Origin: Pseudomonadaceae bacterium
Lineage (GTDB): Bacteria > Pseudomonadota > Gammaproteobacteria > Pseudomonadales > Azotimanducaceae
DNA: 64,000 nt
Direction: 5' to 3'
NCBI GenBank assembly: GCA_024743435.1
Contig: JANSWO010000014.1
Span: forward strand, 1-64,000
Shown here: in pieces, positions 43,651 through 52,881 of the stretch
Numbering within the stretch: position 1 is the first letter of the stretch
Layout of the letters: every line of letters starts with the position of its first letter
The notes under the pieces: model-generated
What the model saw: only the letters and a program-made list of their open reading frames with translations
Told to the model about the DNA's origin: nothing
The model's database searches: none
Translations under genes and position numbers: made by a program

Positions 43651-44886
43651 TTAGCGCCAAACCCCGGATGCGTTACTCACATAACCGATGCTTCGGTAAG
43701 CGGCATCTACAAGTGCCTGACCGCGTTCATTGAGCAGGATTCCGGGACCCATCTTATTCATCGCGTAGCCAAAGCTCATCCGCGCGACAGGATCAGCGAA
43801 GCCGATGCTGCCACCAGCGCCGACATGCCCGAAGGCCGAGCTGCTCAGCAGTGCGCTGCTTTTGTCCGCTCCAGCACCGCGTCGGTTATCGATCGATTTC
43901 ATAAACCCCAGTGAAAAGCGCGTTGGTATCCGCAGTGTCGCGTCATCGTGTGTTGCTACCGAAACCTCACCCATAGCGGCCAACGTATCTGCATCAACAA
44001 ATCGTCGGCCATTGAGTTCGCCACCACAGGCGAACGGCGCGTAGATCCGGGCAAGACCACGCCCATTCGATACCCCACCACCGCCGCCAATCTCCGCCGC
44101 CCGACACGCTCGACTGTTCGGTTTGAAGCCACCTTGATTGAAATAGGCAAGCGAAGGGATGGACTTGGGTTCTTTCATCAGTGAACTGAGGAACGCGGTA
44201 AGCGGCGCGCCGCGAACCGGCTTTGCCGGAATGACTGGCGCCAGCTTGCCTTCTTCGTCTTCCGGCAGGCCTATCCAGAACTCAGCGTCCGTCGGCTCTG
44301 CAATCATCTCTCGGAAGTACGCACCCAGCGACTGACCCGACACCCGACGCACCAATTCGCCCACGGTCCAGCCAAAATTGGCCATGTGATAACCATTGCG
44401 CGTTCCCGGCTCCCAGAATGGCTCCTCGCGTTCTAACCGCTCAACCATGGTTGCCCAGTTACAACAGTCACCATCCGCAAGCTTCTCCCTGAACGCCGGC
44501 ACCCCTACGGAGTGATCCAACATCATTCGCACTGTTGCCGACTCTTTACCGTTGGTTGCAAACTCCGGCCAGTAGCGCTGCACGAGGGAGTCGAGGTCTA
44601 ACTCGCCAGCCGCAACCAGCGTATGTGCCGCGAGCGCGACAGCGCCTTTAGTGCTCGAGAAAACGACACACATCGTGTCTTCGTTCCAGGGCGAGTTGTC
44701 TTTCGGGTTTGCCACCCCGCCCCACAGATCAACAACGGTTTCGCCATTCAGGGTCACGCACACGGACGCGCCTACCTCGCCAAACGCCACGAAGTTCTCG
44801 ACAAACGCTTCGGCTAGCGCTTCAAACTGCGGGCTATAGCGGCCACGCAGCGTTCCGTCTTCGCTCCTATGATCAAGTTCAAGCAT
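43651..44886 (-). CDS. Serine hydrolase, beta-lactamase fold (EstB-like family VIII esterase)
   Basis: 411 residues without a clear signal peptide. SxxK is in VFSSTKGAV (Ser77, Lys80), and a Tyr motif follows in NGYHMANFGWTVGELV. The late SAFGHVGAGGSIGFADP provides the third element (GHVGAGG for the KTG box), a pattern common in family VIII carboxylesterases rather than true beta-lactamases. The cytosolic location also favours an esterase. It is paralogous in fold to the enzyme at 25737 but distant from it. It is followed upstream by a CPBP protease gene on the same strand. Confidence 0.85.
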   Translation of the reverse strand: MLELDHRSEDGTLRGRYSPQFEALAEAFVENFVAFGEVGASVCVTLNGETVVDLWGGVANPKDNSPWNEDTMCVVFSSTKGAVALAAHTLVAAGELDLDSLVQRYWPEFATNGKESATVRMMLDHSVGVPAFREKLADGDCCNWATMVERLEREEPFWEPGTRNGYHMANFGWTVGELVRRVSGQSLGAYFREMIAEPTDAEFWIGLPEDEEGKLAPVIPAKPVRGAPLTAFLSSLMKEPKSIPSLAYFNQGGFKPNSRACRAAEIGGGGGVSNGRGLARIYAPFACGGELNGRRFVDADTLAAMGEVSVATHDDATLRIPTRFSLGFMKSIDNRRGAGADKSSALLSSSAFGHVGAGGSIGFADPVARMSFGYAMNKMGPGILLNERGQALVDAAYRSIGYVSNASGVWR

Positions 44887-44944
44887 CAGTTAAGAACTTC
44901 CTTCTTGGCAGCCTTTACTCTAGCACTCGGCGTAGCCGGATCGC

Positions 44945-45520
44945 TCATCGAGGTATCACCCCAGGCAGTCTTGGCGTATTCAAAGTGGTGGCCAGCCAGT
45001 GCATCAGCACCAGCACCAGAAAATCGCCGTTCTGATGAAAATGGCGGCTAAGCGCCAGGCCCCCGAGCGCAGCAAGAACGCACCACTGCCAACGCCAGCG
45101 CAGTGTGAAGTAGTGCATTAACCCGAACGCAGAGTTGACCAATACAACAGCGCTCCACTTTGCGACGCCCTGTGCGGCAAGCAGTTCAGGGATAGCGAGG
45201 CGAAAAACCCACTCTTCCCAAATAGAGAGCAAGCCGAGATAACCGATCCAGGCGAGGGTTGCCGCATCCCATCGGCCAAGAGACCATCGGGAATGGGCGA
45301 ATAAAACCGCCACCGCGACCGTGAATAGCAAAAGGTACTGATGGCTCACCCGAGGGAATATCTCGTTGGCCGAGAGCGAAACGCTCGTTTCTAAAACAGC
45401 AACGGCGCAACACAGCGCCAGCACGATCCCTGGCAAGCCATGCCTCACAAAGACCTGCCGAAAGCGAGTCAATCGCTGACCCGTGAAATCCGGATCGCGC
45501 TGCAGCCGGCGGCGGCTCAC
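44945..45520 (-). CDS. CPBP-family intramembrane metalloprotease
   Basis: 191 residues with a GTG start and about five membrane segments (30-50, 65-80, 88-103, 118-135, 150-180). CPBP motifs are visible: E102-E103-WVFR107 and FGLMH136, then a further His near 173 (VLMHW), which together form the active site of CAAX-like/bacteriocin-processing proteases. Members process prenylated or small peptides or act in bacteriocin immunity. The substrate is unknown. It is 47 bp from the neighbouring small membrane protein gene. Confidence 0.75.
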   Translation of the reverse strand: MSRRRLQRDPDFTGQRLTRFRQVFVRHGLPGIVLALCCAVAVLETSVSLSANEIFPRVSHQYLLLFTVAVAVLFAHSRWSLGRWDAATLAWIGYLGLLSIWEEWVFRLAIPELLAAQGVAKWSAVVLVNSAFGLMHYFTLRWRWQWCVLAALGGLALSRHFHQNGDFLVLVLMHWLATTLNTPRLPGVIPR

Positions 45521-45567
45521 CGTCTTCTCAGGCGCATATCAAACGTGATGTTCAGCGCTTTGATTAC

Positions 45568-46035
45568 CTATGCCGTAACCAGGCGGAAAATCGAGGCCCC
45601 AGCAGCTGCCTCCTCGGGAGCGGGAAACGAGGCGATGATTTCTGGATAGTCCGCTTCATACTTTTCAACATAGGCTCGCCAGATGGTGTCAAAGCCAGCC
45701 TGCACGCGCTCGGCTGACACCGGGTATGTCGCATCGCCAATTCGAACCTCAACCGGGCCGCCCTCCCCAAGCATCGTCACCCAGCCACTATCGTTGTTAC
45801 CTACCACAAACAAGTCACCGTCCTGCTCCACCACCCAGATGATGACAACTCTGGGAACTGTGCCCGGCACTTTGAGCCGGATCTCATCCACTTCGGCAGT
45901 ATCAGGCCATTGTGCTGGTGCCTCGCTCGCTTGCCCGCCAATGAAAAAGCCCGGAATCGGTCCGAGTGGCGCAACAAAGGCCAGTACGACAGCGACAATA
46001 ACCAAGCCTGTTACGATGCCTTTCACGATTTTCAT
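45568..46035 (-). CDS. Hypothetical membrane-anchored small protein
   Basis: 155 residues from the ATG at 46035 (GGAG eight bases before). One N-terminal membrane helix (GIVTGLVIVAVVLAFVAPLG). The rest, PGTVPRVVIIWVVEQDGDLFVVGNNDSGWVT, resembles the strand pattern of split-barrel flavin-fold proteins, and the sequence VRIGDATYPVSAERV follows. I do not recognise a named family. It may be a relative of the nitroreductase-like protein at 35366, which has the same TM-plus-barrel layout. Its 3' neighbour is the CPBP protease gene; the Baeyer-Villiger monooxygenase gene is divergent. Confidence 0.6.
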   Translation of the reverse strand: MKIVKGIVTGLVIVAVVLAFVAPLGPIPGFFIGGQASEAPAQWPDTAEVDEIRLKVPGTVPRVVIIWVVEQDGDLFVVGNNDSGWVTMLGEGGPVEVRIGDATYPVSAERVQAGFDTIWRAYVEKYEADYPEIIASFPAPEEAAAGASIFRLVTA

Positions 46036-46161
46036 AGATCGCACTCCAAGTGATTCACAGTAGTCAGTAGTTCGACAGCCCAAACCATACCCTAGTGCAA
46101 CCGTTCTTCGTCACGCTTACATGCGCTAGGATCAGAGCATCAGCTAGTAGAGCAGCACACA

Positions 46162-48018
46162 ATGAGCACAACCAGTAACACTTTGTCTGCCGAAACCCTC
46201 GGCTTCGACCCCGAAGAGCTTTCGAAGCGCTATCGAGATGAGCGCGACCGACGGATTCGTCCGGACGCCGAAGAACAGTTTGTGCAGGTATCCAACGATT
46301 CGCCCTTCGCGAACAAATACCTGGAGGAAGATCCGTACAGCGAACCGCTCCAGCGAGAGCCGATAAACGACGAACGCGACGTGATTGTGATTGGCGGTGG
46401 CTGGGTCGGCATGATGACGGCAGCGAGGCTGACCGAGGCTGGCGTAAAGAATGTAAGAATCATCGAAAGTGGCGCCGACTTCGGCGGCACCTGGTACTGG
46501 AACCGCTACCCCGGAGCACAGTGTGACATCGAGTCCTACAGCTACCTTCCGCTGCTGGAAGAAACCGGCTACATACCAAAGCTGCGCTATTCCTACGCAC
46601 CCGAGATCTTTGAGCACGCGCAACGAATTGGTGAGCACTTCGGCTTGTACGAGGACGCTGTCTTCCAGACCTGGGTAACCGGGCTACGCTGGGATGAAAG
46701 CGCATCGCGTTGGATCGTCTCGACAAACCATGGCGATGAGATGCGAGCCCACTATGTGTGTCTGGGTACTGGGCCGGCGAACCGACCGAGGCTGCCAGGA
46801 ATACCGGGGGTGGACTCTTTCCAGGGCCACACCTTCCATACCAGTCGGTGGGACTACGAGTACACCGGGGGAAGCCACAACACAACGCTCGACAAACTCG
46901 CCGACAAGAGAGTCGCGATAATCGGCACCGGTGCTACCGCCGTTCAATGTGTACCAGCACTCGGAGAGAGCGCACAGCAGCTCTACGTGGTGCAACGTAC
47001 CCCCTCCTCCGTCGATGCGCGTAACAACTCAGAAACCGATCCGCAGTGGGCAGAGAGTCTCGAGCCCGGTTGGCAGGCAGACCGACAGAAGCGATTTGGC
47101 GAAGCTTTTCTCGGCGGCCCGGTCCCTCCCGAATTTGAAGACGAAGGCTGGGTTCGAATGATCCGAAACCTGCATAGCCTTGCAAGCAAAGCGCGCGACC
47201 AAGCGGTCGATCAGGTAGGCAACCTCGCGCAGTTGGCGGACTTTGCAACCATGGAGCAAATCCGCACGATCGTCGATGAGAAGGTTAAAGATCCGGACGT
47301 TGCCAGCAAGTTGAAGGCTTACTACAACCAGTTCTGTAAGCGCCCTACTTTCAACGACGACTATCTGCCCACGTTTAACCGGCACAACGTGGAACTGATC
47401 GATGTGAGCGACTCTCAAGGCGTTGATCGCATCACCGAGAAAGGCTTTGTCGCTAACGGCAAAGAGTACGAAGTTGACTGCATCATCTACGCCAGCGGCT
47501 TTGAGATCACGAGCAGCTACGAGCGGCGCATCGGCATTCCCATCCACGGCATTAACGGCGAATCGATTTATGAGCATTGGCAGGATGGCATGCGTTCTAT
47601 GCACGGCTTGATGGTCAACGGTTTCCCGAACCTGTTTTTGTGTGGAGGCCTGTTCGTCTTTCAGCTCGGGGCAAACTACTGCTACGGCGTCGACGTGCAA
47701 GCAGAGCACGTCGCGTACACCGTCAGCGAATTGGAGAAGCGCAAAGTAGCGGCCGCGAATGTATCGACAGAAGCGGAGCAACAGTGGATCGACGACCAGC
47801 TTGATGACAACGGCGCGCAAACACAGTTTGTTCTGGGTGGCTCGCCTGAAACCTGCACTCCCGGTTATTACAATCAGGAGGGTACAGCGACGCGCTATCG
47901 AAACGTCCGCTTGGAGTCGTACAGCAAAGGCATCGGCGCGTATCGGAAGGTCTTGCGTCACTGGAGAGAGTCGGATGCGCTGGAAGGCTTAACCTTAACC
48001 ACCGAACGGGACGTCTAG
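46162..48018 (+). CDS. Baeyer-Villiger flavin monooxygenase, copy 2
   Basis: 618 residues, paralogue of the enzyme at 35893 with the same N-terminal arm (LSKRYRDERDRRIRPDAEEQ). Motifs: VIGGGWVG (FAD), FQGHTFHTSRWDYEYTGG (family fingerprint), IIGTGATAVQ (NADPH) and CKRPTFNDDYL. It probably converts a cyclic or branched ketone to a lactone or ester using NADPH and O2. The MFS transporter and a glutathione transferase follow on the same strand, so uptake of the substrate or export of products may be linked. The two copies probably have different substrates. Confidence 0.9.
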   Translation: MSTTSNTLSAETLGFDPEELSKRYRDERDRRIRPDAEEQFVQVSNDSPFANKYLEEDPYSEPLQREPINDERDVIVIGGGWVGMMTAARLTEAGVKNVRIIESGADFGGTWYWNRYPGAQCDIESYSYLPLLEETGYIPKLRYSYAPEIFEHAQRIGEHFGLYEDAVFQTWVTGLRWDESASRWIVSTNHGDEMRAHYVCLGTGPANRPRLPGIPGVDSFQGHTFHTSRWDYEYTGGSHNTTLDKLADKRVAIIGTGATAVQCVPALGESAQQLYVVQRTPSSVDARNNSETDPQWAESLEPGWQADRQKRFGEAFLGGPVPPEFEDEGWVRMIRNLHSLASKARDQAVDQVGNLAQLADFATMEQIRTIVDEKVKDPDVASKLKAYYNQFCKRPTFNDDYLPTFNRHNVELIDVSDSQGVDRITEKGFVANGKEYEVDCIIYASGFEITSSYERRIGIPIHGINGESIYEHWQDGMRSMHGLMVNGFPNLFLCGGLFVFQLGANYCYGVDVQAEHVAYTVSELEKRKVAAANVSTEAEQQWIDDQLDDNGAQTQFVLGGSPETCTPGYYNQEGTATRYRNVRLESYSKGIGAYRKVLRHWRESDALEGLTLTTERDV

Positions 48019-48156
48019 CTTTTCTGGATAGCATCTCGCCGCTCGTGAGAACGCGATGGCACAGCCGCCTCGTTCAAGCCGATTGCGTAGGCCTTGCGCG
48101 CAACGTTCTCGCTGTTGCATTGACGCGCGCGCAGGCACCACACTGGCTTCATCTCC

Positions 48157-49488
48157 GTGACCCGTGAGAGTTCTATCAGCCAAGCCGCACCCTACCCGAA
48201 TCGCAAGTACGCCTGGTTCGTCGTATTTGTCCTGATCATCTGCTCACTGATCGCGTTCATCGATCGACAGATTGTTGCCATTGTCGTCGAGCCAATGAAG
48301 GCAGACCTGGGCGTGGGTGATGTGGAGATTGGCTGGCTCTACGGTGTCTTCGCGCTTTTCTACGCGATAGCCGCCCTACCAATTGCCGCGCTCGCGGATA
48401 CGAAGAGTCGAAAGCACATCATCGCAATCGGCATTTTTCTTTGGTCGTTGATGACCATCGCCTGCGGTCTGACGCGTAGCTACTGGGCTATCTTCCTTGC
48501 TCGGGTTGGTGTTGGCGTTGGCGAGGCCACTCTTACACCCTCCACCACATCGCTCATCGGTGATTACTTCCCTCGCGAGGACATCCCACTTGCGTTAAGC
48601 ATTTTTCAGGTCGGCCCGATCATCGGTACTGGCATCGCCTTCGTGATCGGCGGCCTCGTGCTGCAACTGGTGCAAGGCGCGGAGCCGGTTGTCTGGCCGC
48701 TCGTTGGTGCCCTAGAACCCTGGCAACTCACGTTCATCTATGTCGGCTTTCCGGGCGTGCTGTTGGCGGGCTTCTTTCTTCTTATCAGAGAGCCGAATCG
48801 TCGGCCGGTCAATAAACCCTCGCAAGCCAGTGAGTGGCGGCAGCTGCTGGACTTCTATCGCCTGAATCGCGCGACAATCCTCTTTCACCACGTGGGCTTT
48901 GTCTGCCTCGTGTTGACCGGCTACGCATTCGTTTTCTGGAGCGTCACCTTCTTTATTCGAGTGCATGGCGTACCCGCTGCAGAAGCGTCTCAAACCTTTG
49001 GTTGGATCTTCATTGTCTTCGGGCCGCTCGGTCCTCTACTCGTTGCCTACCTGGCTCGAGTGCTCACGGCGCGAGGGCGCCACGATGCCAATATCACCGC
49101 CGGCATGATTGGCGGCATGCTCACGGTCCCGTTCGTACTGCTCATTCAGATCGCGCCATCACCCTTCTGGGCATTCGTTTGCTACGCACCCGCGCTGTTG
49201 GCGGTGAATGCTCCGTTCGGTATCGCAGCCGGAGCACTGCCGGTTATAACTCCACCTAACCTTCGCGCTCGGGTGGCATCGGTTTACATGTTGGCCGGGG
49301 CCATTGGCATGATGTTTGGTCCACCACTCGCCGGTGCGTTTAACGAGTACATCTTCCCGGGTGACGAGGGGGTTCGCTACTCGATGATCACCATGACCAG
49401 CTTCTTCGGCATTGTCGGGGTTACCTTGCTGTGGTTTGGTCGCAAGCACTACGCGCACTCGTTGGAGCGAATCATCAGCGAAGACTGA
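48157..49488 (+). CDS. MFS transporter (spinster-like)
   Basis: 443 residues with a GTG start and twelve hydrophobic segments. N-terminal signature VLIICSLIAFIDRQIVAIVVEPMKADL and GWLYGVFALFYAIAALPIAALADTKSRK are typical of MFS proteins; the loop TRSYWAIFLARVGVGVGEATLTPST matches the spinster/ACS-like group. The likely substrate is a carboxylate or lipid-like compound, but the sequence does not decide it. It is 139 bp downstream of a Baeyer-Villiger monooxygenase and ahead of a glutathione transferase. Confidence 0.85.
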   Translation: MTRESSISQAAPYPNRKYAWFVVFVLIICSLIAFIDRQIVAIVVEPMKADLGVGDVEIGWLYGVFALFYAIAALPIAALADTKSRKHIIAIGIFLWSLMTIACGLTRSYWAIFLARVGVGVGEATLTPSTTSLIGDYFPREDIPLALSIFQVGPIIGTGIAFVIGGLVLQLVQGAEPVVWPLVGALEPWQLTFIYVGFPGVLLAGFFLLIREPNRRPVNKPSQASEWRQLLDFYRLNRATILFHHVGFVCLVLTGYAFVFWSVTFFIRVHGVPAAEASQTFGWIFIVFGPLGPLLVAYLARVLTARGRHDANITAGMIGGMLTVPFVLLIQIAPSPFWAFVCYAPALLAVNAPFGIAAGALPVITPPNLRARVASVYMLAGAIGMMFGPPLAGAFNEYIFPGDEGVRYSMITMTSFFGIVGVTLLWFGRKHYAHSLERIISED

Positions 49489-49563
49489 CACATGGCTCAA
49501 AGCCGAAAGTGCGCTCGCTATCGCTACCTCCATTAGCAACAGCCCCGGCCAACAGGAGCAATC

Positions 49564-50277
49564 ATGCAACCCATAACGCTATACACCGGACCAACACCGA
49601 ACGGCCGCAAGGTATCCATCGCGCTCGAAGAGATGGAATTGCCGTATGAGGCTCGCTACGTCGACATCCTCGACGGGGACCAATTGAAGCCAGAGTTTCT
49701 TGCGCTGAACCCCAACAACAAATTCCCCGTCATCATCGATCCCGATGGCCCGGAGGGAAGGTCGTTCACCTTGTGGGAGTCCGGAGCGATTCTTTGGTAT
49801 CTCGCTGAGAAAACCGGCAGGTTCCTGCCAACCAGCGGCGAGGCACGCCACCGTGTGAATCAGTGGCTGATGTTTCAGATGTCGGGTGTTGGACCCATGT
49901 TCGGCCAATTCGCCCACTTCAACTTCTACGCGAAAGAAAAGCACCCCTACTCTATCGAGCGCTACGGCAATGAGATTCAGCGGCAACTGCGGGTAATGGA
50001 TGGCCACCTGGCTTCTTCAACCTGGTTTGCCGGCGACGACTACACCATCGCTGACATCAGCATCCTACCCTGGGTAGAAGGAGCTGCCGCCTCGGTCCCG
50101 GACCTTGCGGCTCTTCAGCGCTGGGTAAGCGCCATGACCGATCGGGATGCGGTTCAGCGGGGGTTGGATGTCGCCCGCGAGAAAGTGCGTGCAGAGATCG
50201 TTGAAGGAGGGCTGAAAGGACTAAACGATGAGCATCGCTCAGCGCTGTTTGGCGACGCTCAATATCGGCCACGCTAA
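49564..50277 (+). CDS. Glutathione S-transferase, Ure2p/YfcG-like
   Basis: 237 residues, thioredoxin-fold N-terminal domain (MQPITLYTGPTPNGRKVSIALEEMELPYEARYVDI) and all-helical C-terminal domain (FQMSGVGPMFGQFAHF, WFAGDDYTIADISILPWV). The ESGAILWYL glutathione site is conserved. YfcG-like enzymes have disulfide-bond reductase activity with glutathione; others conjugate electrophiles. AGGAG is present before the ATG. It follows the MFS gene and precedes a desaturase cluster by 126 bp. Confidence 0.9.
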   Translation: MQPITLYTGPTPNGRKVSIALEEMELPYEARYVDILDGDQLKPEFLALNPNNKFPVIIDPDGPEGRSFTLWESGAILWYLAEKTGRFLPTSGEARHRVNQWLMFQMSGVGPMFGQFAHFNFYAKEKHPYSIERYGNEIQRQLRVMDGHLASSTWFAGDDYTIADISILPWVEGAAASVPDLAALQRWVSAMTDRDAVQRGLDVAREKVRAEIVEGGLKGLNDEHRSALFGDAQYRPR

Positions 50278-50404
50278 CGATCCAACGCCCACTTCAGTAT
50301 TCAATTCAACACTCAATCCAATGCGATGTTGACAGCGTCTACATGTTTGCTGAGAATGGCCGCCTGATGTCGTCGGCTACATTTCATCCGCTCGGGAGAT
50401 ACGC

Positions 50405-50605
50405 ATGCTGCTGATCCGATTCCTACTAACGCCAATCGCCTTCGCACTTGGCTTTCTAACACCGCTGATCGCCCAGTCGATGGCTGCGCTCGGCTGGGCG
50501 ATAGACGGTGTACCGAACCTTGTTGTCGGGCTGGTGATAGCACTAACTCTGGGCATCACCGCCCAGATTCGAGGAGGCTGGCTATGGCACTCATCGAAAG
50601 CATGA
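50405..50605 (+). CDS. Small two-helix membrane protein
   Basis: 66 residues: two hydrophobic stretches (LLIRFLLTPIAFALGFLTPLIAQ and VPNLVVGLVIALTLGITAQI) with a short Trp-rich end. GGGAG lies before the ATG. It overlaps the start of the downstream desaturase gene by 22 bp, indicating coupled translation. I do not recognise it. The arrangement suggests a partner of the desaturase, perhaps an assembly or lipid-channelling subunit, but that is a guess. Confidence 0.6.
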   Translation: MLLIRFLLTPIAFALGFLTPLIAQSMAALGWAIDGVPNLVVGLVIALTLGITAQIRGGWLWHSSKA

Positions 50606-51450
50606 GCAACATTGAGCAGATGAGCGATGCGGAACTCGATGTACTCGAACGACAGATTGCGGCGCCGTACATGCGCATGTTCCCACTCGTCGTTCTGATC
50701 TGGGGTTTCACTAACGCGATCGTCTGGCTCGCTCTATGGCCACTCGTGTTCATGGACATCCTGCCGCTGTGGGCAGCGTTCCCCATCGCTACTTTGAACG
50801 TCGCCCTCGCCTATCTGCCGTCACACGATGCGCAGCACAACATCGTAGCTCGCAAAGGCCATCCGCTCCGCTGGCTGAATGAGCTACTCGGCTACGTATC
50901 TCTCATTCCACTCGCACAACACTTCGAAGTGATGCGGCAGACACACCTCGAACATCACCGCCATGCCAACGATCCGCAGCTCGATCCGGACTATGACGTG
51001 CACGCCGACTCAGCGTGGGCATTCATGAAGCAGGCTATCGGTGCGCCGCTCGGGAACCGCTACCTTGAGACCCTTGAGAGAATCGGACGCACGGACCTAA
51101 TCGTGCAGGCAGTTATCGTGAACGTCGCCTACGTCCTGATCCTGTTCAGCCTTGCTTGGACGGGGCATGCACTCGAAGCTGCGCTGCTGTGGTGGTTGCC
51201 AAAACACATAGCCCTTGTTTGGCTACGCTATTATCTTTCCTGGATGCCGCACCATCCCGGACACGAACAAGGCAGGCACCGGGACACACGCGCATTCAAA
51301 TGCGCAATGGGAAATATCTGGTCTGGCGGCATGCAGTACCACATCGTCCATCACCTGTTTCCAACGATTCCGCTGACGCAGACGCCCGCGGCCTACCGAG
51401 CCCTGCGACCCGTGCTTGAACGCAAAGGTTGTGACCTGGGCGAGATGTAA
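50584..51450 (+). CDS. Membrane fatty acid desaturase / hydroxylase family
   Basis: 288 residues with hydrophobic stretches near 33-56 and 60-80 and more towards the C-terminus. The histidine boxes are complete: HDAQHN (81-86), THLEHHRH (about 120-127) and QYHIVHHLFPTIP near the C-terminus. The first box is HxxxH as in acyl-lipid desaturases. A diiron centre introduces a double bond or hydroxyl into a membrane lipid with O2. The electron donor is not encoded here. It overlaps the small membrane protein gene and is followed 3 bp later by a TetR regulator. Confidence 0.85.
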   Translation: MALIESMSNIEQMSDAELDVLERQIAAPYMRMFPLVVLIWGFTNAIVWLALWPLVFMDILPLWAAFPIATLNVALAYLPSHDAQHNIVARKGHPLRWLNELLGYVSLIPLAQHFEVMRQTHLEHHRHANDPQLDPDYDVHADSAWAFMKQAIGAPLGNRYLETLERIGRTDLIVQAVIVNVAYVLILFSLAWTGHALEAALLWWLPKHIALVWLRYYLSWMPHHPGHEQGRHRDTRAFKCAMGNIWSGGMQYHIVHHLFPTIPLTQTPAAYRALRPVLERKGCDLGEM

Positions 51451-51453
51451 GCC

Positions 51454-52080
51454 ATGCCCAGCAACGCGGCGACAAAACCTGACGCCTACCATCACGGCTC
51501 ACTTCGGCAAGCTCTGCTGAGCCGCGCGGCGGAAGTCATCGGTGAGTTCGGGATCGAATCTCTAACCCTGCGCGGTCTGGCACGGGACCTGGGCGTATCC
51601 CACGCAGCACCAAATCGCCACTTTCGCTCCCGGGAGGACCTGCTGACTGCACTAGCCACACTGGCGTGGACACAGGCAACCGATGCGACGCTTGCACGTG
51701 CACTCGCCGCCGAAGGCGATCCCTGGATTCAGCTGAACGCAATGGGCAGAGGTTACCTCAGCTGGGCGCTATCCAATCCGGCGTTATTCGCGGTGGTCAC
51801 ACACCCGGATATCAACCGATACGCTGACGAGGAGCTGCGCAACTCTATTGCCACCTTCCAAAAGACCATTGCGGATGCAGTTGATCAGACCCAGGCTGAC
51901 GGCCGACACCCAGCGGTTGATCCGACGGTTTTGAAGCTTTACACCAACGCGGTGCCATTCGGCGCTGCCATGCTACTGACCGACCCTGTTCTGTCCGCCG
52001 ACATGACGATTGCTGACCAGGAGCAATTTGTCGCCGACATTCTTGAGCTGGTTGTACCGATTAAAGACAGGAACGCGTAG
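51454..52080 (+). CDS. TetR/AcrR-family transcriptional regulator
   Basis: 208 residues. HTH at about 30-60 (LTLRGLARDLGVSHAAPNRHFRSREDLLTALA), C-terminal ligand domain of the WHG type (FAVVTHPDINRYADEE). The start is 3 bp after the stop of the desaturase gene, so it is translated from the same message. This suggests it regulates its own operon (small protein, desaturase, regulator), possibly responding to a fatty acid or CoA ester. No palindromic operator is obvious in the 126 bp before the operon. Confidence 0.87.
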   Translation: MPSNAATKPDAYHHGSLRQALLSRAAEVIGEFGIESLTLRGLARDLGVSHAAPNRHFRSREDLLTALATLAWTQATDATLARALAAEGDPWIQLNAMGRGYLSWALSNPALFAVVTHPDINRYADEELRNSIATFQKTIADAVDQTQADGRHPAVDPTVLKLYTNAVPFGAAMLLTDPVLSADMTIADQEQFVADILELVVPIKDRNA

Positions 52081-52243
52081 TTCGCCCCACGCACGCTGGG
52101 AGGTGCTTCGAGCGGTTTGCCTGTTGGCTGCTCACTCTTCGTGTAACCCAACGAGCTAACGCCATCAATCTCTTGCGCCGCAGGCAACTGCATACCGGCA
52201 GCGTCGATGCCGATGTCGCCTGCGCCGCCTTCAGCAACCCCGT

Positions 52244-52852
52244 CTACAGATTGATCGCTTTGTCGAATGCAGGGCGCGCTGCCACGCGCGCGACATAGCC
52301 CGCGAGATTGCTCATCTCATCGGTGACGCAGCCCATACGATTGGCCATGAAGCAGGCATGTCCGAGCATGATGTCAGCCGCTGAAAAGTCACCAATGAGA
52401 TAGTCCTTCCCCGCAAGCGCCTCATCGACCGGCGCCAATGCCTTGGTGAGCAGGCGCTTTGCCTGACCCAGGGCCGTCTCATCCCTGCGCTCCGGTGGCA
52501 GCAATATAGTCTGCACAACAATCGTGTTGATCGGTGGCATCACCATGCCTTCGCAATAGTGAAACCACTGCAGGTAAGCCGGGTACTCTGGCGCGTCTAC
52601 CGCGGGTTTCAAACCGCCATTCTTGTGCCTTTCGAGCACGTATTCGACGATCGCACCGGATTCAAAGATGCTGATGTCACCATCGTCGAGAACCGGCACG
52701 CGTCCTAGTGGGTGACGAGCGCGATGCTCATCGGACTTCAAATCCTTCGGGTGGAATTCCATGTGATTGAGCTCATAGGGCAGTCCGAGCTCCTCGAGCA
52801 ACCAGACGATACGACCGGCTCGAGAGTTGGAAGCAAAGTGAAGTGTCAACAT
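52244..52852 (-). CDS. Glutathione S-transferase
   Basis: 202 residues. N-terminal thioredoxin fold (MLTLHFASNSRAGRIVWLLEELGLPYELNHMEF), glutathione-site motif ESGAIVEYV, and C-terminal helix motif IGDFSAADIMLG. The first-position residue (Ser9 region) could be the thiol-activating Ser. A zeta/beta-like class is likely; the substrate is unknown. It is convergent with the TetR gene and 30 bp downstream of the nitronate monooxygenase gene, which it may share a transcript with. Confidence 0.88.
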   Translation of the reverse strand: MLTLHFASNSRAGRIVWLLEELGLPYELNHMEFHPKDLKSDEHRARHPLGRVPVLDDGDISIFESGAIVEYVLERHKNGGLKPAVDAPEYPAYLQWFHYCEGMVMPPINTIVVQTILLPPERRDETALGQAKRLLTKALAPVDEALAGKDYLIGDFSAADIMLGHACFMANRMGCVTDEMSNLAGYVARVAARPAFDKAINL

Positions 52853-52881
52853 CGACCTATATCCTTCAAATGTGTAGTGAG

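Noticed and set aside
47029-47961. Long minus-strand ORF (310 codons) opposite the second Baeyer-Villiger gene
   Set aside because: It is a shadow of the well-supported plus-strand gene and resembles no protein.
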